A stretch of 7,245 nt of DNA, from the NCBI GenBank assembly GCA_017996845.1, contig JAGOGF010000122.1, positions 1 to 7,245 on the forward strand. Direction: 5' to 3'. Source of the DNA: Butyrivibrio sp. (GTDB taxonomy: Bacteria > Bacillota_A > Clostridia > Lachnospirales > Lachnospiraceae). Below are positions 5,671-7,245 of this stretch, piece after piece. The stretch's first letter is position 1. Each line of letters opens with the position of its first letter. The notes under the pieces were generated by a model. It ran no database searches and had not been told where the DNA came from. It was given only the letters and a program-made list of their open reading frames with translations. The position numbers and the translations under genes were made by a program.

Positions 5671-6722
5671 AATGTCCCATTTCTGCGCTGTTTTACAGTG
5701 CACAATAGCTTTGATAAAAATAAGGTGACAACAATAACGATGATAGGCTTAATCCAATTCCAGCAAACACTCTGATCCCATCCTGAATTCATGGTTATAA
5801 CTCCAACAAGGGACAATATCAATACATGCCATATATATACATCTGCCGACAGATATTTGCCGATTCCGACCAGAAAACCCACGCCTTTTTCTTTTTGACT
5901 TTCTGATAAAAAAAGAAGTGATATCACAATAATCCATGAACCAATATAAACTTCCGTAAGACCCGCAAGATAATATTCAGCAATACAACAGACTATTCCC
6001 GACAACAGACAAATATTCCATAATTTTATATTCTGTGCTAGTTTTCTGCCTCTGTCAGTTTGAATGAAAATGTGAAATCTGATTCCAAGCATCATAAATG
6101 GTATCCCAATAAACAACCAGTTACGCATTACATACCACGTGGAAATACTGATTCCAAAAAGTCGAACCGGATACACTTTCTGCAGCAATTCCCCAAGCAT
6201 CAGGAATCCGCCCAAAAGGATTACCAAAGGACCGCTCATTTTTCTGACTGCCCCGGCAAATATCCATATCAAAAGATAAACATAGAGCAATGCAAACAGA
6301 TACCAAAGATGGTCAAAAGTATAAGAATAATCATATATGAACTTGCCAGAGCCAAATAGAACCAACCTGGAAAATTCAAAAAAATTATATTTTTCATGAA
6401 CCCAGCCCAAAAATCCTGTCCCGTTACATAACATGTAAATGAGAGAATATAATGTGTACGCTACCCATGCAGCAAGCGCAAGTCTCATTGTATGAATCAA
6501 TCTGATATGCGCACTTTTCCTGATAAGAGTCTTCTCTGTACATTCATGATCATGAATCAGGAATCTTCCAGAAACAGCAAAAAACATTGGTACGGCAAAG
6601 CGTGCCAGCGTCTCGCAGATTGCTCCGAAATTACCCGGAAACTTCACATGAATCAGTATGACCATGATACATGCAATTCCCTTTACCATGTATAAAAAGC
6701 GATTATCTGAAGTATCCCTCAC
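5667..6722 (-). CDS. Acyltransferase-3 family integral membrane protein
   Basis: A 351-aa hydrophobic protein of the acyltransferase-3 family (OafA/WecH type), whose members move acetyl or other acyl groups onto sugars, peptidoglycan or other envelope molecules. Family signs: K-G-I-A-C-I-M-V-I-L-I-H with the conserved His25 in the first helix, R41-F-A-V-P then F-F-A-V-S-G (46-52), and Y-I-W-H (His299) late in the protein. About ten membrane helices are visible, roughly at 12-30, 38-56, 77-97, 137-157, 164-182, 198-218, 234-250, 258-273, 289-308 and 323-342. The tail is basic. The GTG at 6722 is preferred because GGAAAG sits five bases upstream; the first in-frame ATG (6689) has no ribosome site and would cut into the first helix. 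Its TGA overlaps the metH ATG, so it is first gene of that operon. The acceptor is unknown, and nothing ties it to methionine or branched-chain synthesis. Confidence 0.88.
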   Translation of the reverse strand: MRDTSDNRFLYMVKGIACIMVILIHVKFPGNFGAICETLARFAVPMFFAVSGRFLIHDHECTEKTLIRKSAHIRLIHTMRLALAAWVAYTLYSLIYMLCNGTGFLGWVHEKYNFFEFSRLVLFGSGKFIYDYSYTFDHLWYLFALLYVYLLIWIFAGAVRKMSGPLVILLGGFLMLGELLQKVYPVRLFGISISTWYVMRNWLFIGIPFMMLGIRFHIFIQTDRGRKLAQNIKLWNICLLSGIVCCIAEYYLAGLTEVYIGSWIIVISLLFLSESQKEKGVGFLVGIGKYLSADVYIWHVLILSLVGVITMNSGWDQSVCWNWIKPIIVIVVTLFLSKLLCTVKQRRNGTL

Positions 6723-6758
6723 AGCAACTTTCCATCCTATATACTTGATTTTCCAATA

Positions 6759-6787
6759 ATGTTAGCACAATCTCTCACAAACTACAA
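6759..6787 (-). promoter_or_regulatory. Candidate promoter for the acyltransferase-metH-ilvB-ilvN operon
   Basis: On the minus strand, TTGTAG (complement of 6782-6787) and TAACAT (complement of 6759-6764) are 17 bases apart, with an extended -10 TG (TGCTAACAT). The -10 matches consensus at only four of six positions, so this is a moderate prediction. Transcription would begin near 6752 and leave a leader of about 30 nt before the GTG at 6722. That is too short for a SAM, cobalamin or T-box leader. Confidence 0.45.
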
Positions 6788-6816
6788 TTGACCGTCTTAT
6801 CCATGTGTGATAAATT
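6788..6816 (+). promoter_or_regulatory. Candidate promoter for the lipoprotein gene
   Basis: TTGACC (6788-6793) and TAAATT (6811-6816) are 17 bases apart, with an extended -10 TG at 6808-6809. Transcription should start near 6823, about 28 nt before the TTG start. The -35 box directly abuts the candidate -35 of the divergent operon, so the two promoters are back to back and may interfere or share a regulator. A small inverted repeat (CTGAT at 6822-6826, ATCAG at 6835-6839) at the start of the leader partly covers the ribosome binding site. Confidence 0.65.
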
Positions 6817-6837
6817 AAAAACTGATGTATTTTAATC

Positions 6838-6843
6838 AGGGGG
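6838..6843 (+). promoter_or_regulatory. Ribosome binding site fixing a TTG start for the lipoprotein
   Basis: AGGGGG is followed by a 7-base gap to TTG at 6851. The first in-frame ATG (6866) is 22 bases away and lacks its own ribosome site, so TTG is the better start. TTG also leaves a normal positively charged signal-peptide start (K3, K4, K7, R8). Confidence 0.7.
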
Positions 6844-6850
6844 TAGTAAA

Positions 6851-7245
6851 TTGCTGAAAAAAATAATGAAAAGAATTGCCTATTTTTGTACCATAATTTG
6901 CTTATTCACACTTTTTCTTGCCGGATGCGGATCCAAAAGCAATGATCTTGAAACTTACAAAACAAATATGAATGCCTTTTTTGATGCAGTTTCCGGTTAC
7001 AATGATGCTATTAATGAAATCGATCCCAATTCAGAGACAGCAACAAAGGATCTTCTTGCAGATCTCGACGGAATGAATGCAGAGTTTCAGAAAATGGCTT
7101 CCTATCAGATTCCGGATGAATTTTCTTCTCTCGGTGATCTTGCAGCAGAATCTGCCAGTTATATGAGCCAGGCCGTAGCAGCTTACCATCAGGCATATGA
7201 TGGCACATATGATAAAGACAGTGCAGATCTGGCCGTTCAATATTA
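6851..7245 (+). CDS. Putative lipoprotein of unknown function (truncated by window edge)
   Basis: This frame is open for 131 codons and runs off the right edge. The N-terminus is a clear lipoprotein signal: basic residues (K3, K4, K7, R8), a hydrophobic core (about 9-22), then a lipobox L23-A24-G25-C26, so Cys26 should be lipidated and the protein anchored outside the cytoplasmic membrane. The mature part begins G-S-K-S-N-D and is mostly polar and alpha-helical in character (for example N-A-F-F-D-A-V-S-G-Y and L-A-A-E-S-A-S-Y-M-S-Q-A), rich in Ala, Asp and Tyr and without cysteine. I recognise no catalytic motif or solute-binding family. It is divergent from the acyltransferase operon and has its own promoter. 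That the divergent pair are both envelope proteins may hint at a shared setting, but no function is assigned. Confidence 0.87.
   Translation, partial: MLKKIMKRIAYFCTIICLFTLFLAGCGSKSNDLETYKTNMNAFFDAVSGYNDAINEIDPNSETATKDLLADLDGMNAEFQKMASYQIPDEFSSLGDLAAESASYMSQAVAAYHQAYDGTYDKDSADLAVQY

Noticed and set aside
5671..5703. Upstream GTG start for metH adding 11 residues
   Set aside because: The extension would lie inside the acyltransferase gene, does not resemble MetH N-termini, and the ATG at 5670 forms a typical ATGA overlap.
6723..6850. SAM, cobalamin or T-box riboswitch ahead of the metH operon
   Set aside because: The spacer is only 128 bp, is shared with a divergent promoter, and the predicted leader is about 30 nt. 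No conserved core such as a B12 box or S-box was seen.

Overview
The window is chromosomal DNA from a low-to-moderate GC Gram-positive, most likely a member of the Clostridia and probably a Lachnospiraceae-type anaerobe. This rests on strong AGGAGG-type ribosome binding sites, sigma-A-like promoters, a lipoprotein with a short basic signal, a short MetH lacking the reactivation domain, and general codon style. The genus cannot be fixed from sequence alone. Nearly everything is on the minus strand, so the biological reading order runs from high to low coordinates.

Layout in transcription order. (1) At the right edge, a lipoprotein gene on the plus strand (6851 to beyond 7245) runs off the window. 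(2) A 128-bp divergent spacer holds two candidate promoters whose -35 boxes abut. (3) A minus-strand operon follows: a multipass acyltransferase-3 family membrane protein (6722-5667), a cobalamin-dependent methionine synthase core (metH, 5670-3157, ATGA overlap with the gene before), an acetohydroxyacid synthase large subunit (ilvB, 3150-1522, 6-bp gap) and a regulatory subunit (ilvN copy 1, 1509-1027, 12-bp gap whose Shine-Dalgarno overlaps the ilvB stop). (4) A 343-bp intergenic region (684-1026) contains an intrinsic terminator for that operon, then a near-consensus promoter flanked by two perfect palindromes. (5) A second transcription unit starts there: a second, different AHAS regulatory subunit (ilvN copy 2, 683-180) and ketol-acid reductoisomerase (ilvC, 141 to beyond 1, truncated by the window edge).

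How they fit together: IlvB with an IlvN subunit makes acetolactate or acetohydroxybutyrate, and IlvC converts these onward to valine, leucine and isoleucine precursors. MetH makes methionine from homocysteine. The two pathways appear to share one transcript here, headed by a membrane acyltransferase with no obvious role in either. The two regulatory subunits sit in separate units with separate signals.

No mobile element, CRISPR array, tRNA, rRNA, T-box or riboswitch was recognised. Nothing looks like a dedicated novel system. The points most worth following are the divergent active-site and inhibitor-site residues of IlvB, the paired regulatory subunits, the acyltransferase-metH-ilvB gene order, and the palindrome-flanked promoter of the ilvN-ilvC unit.
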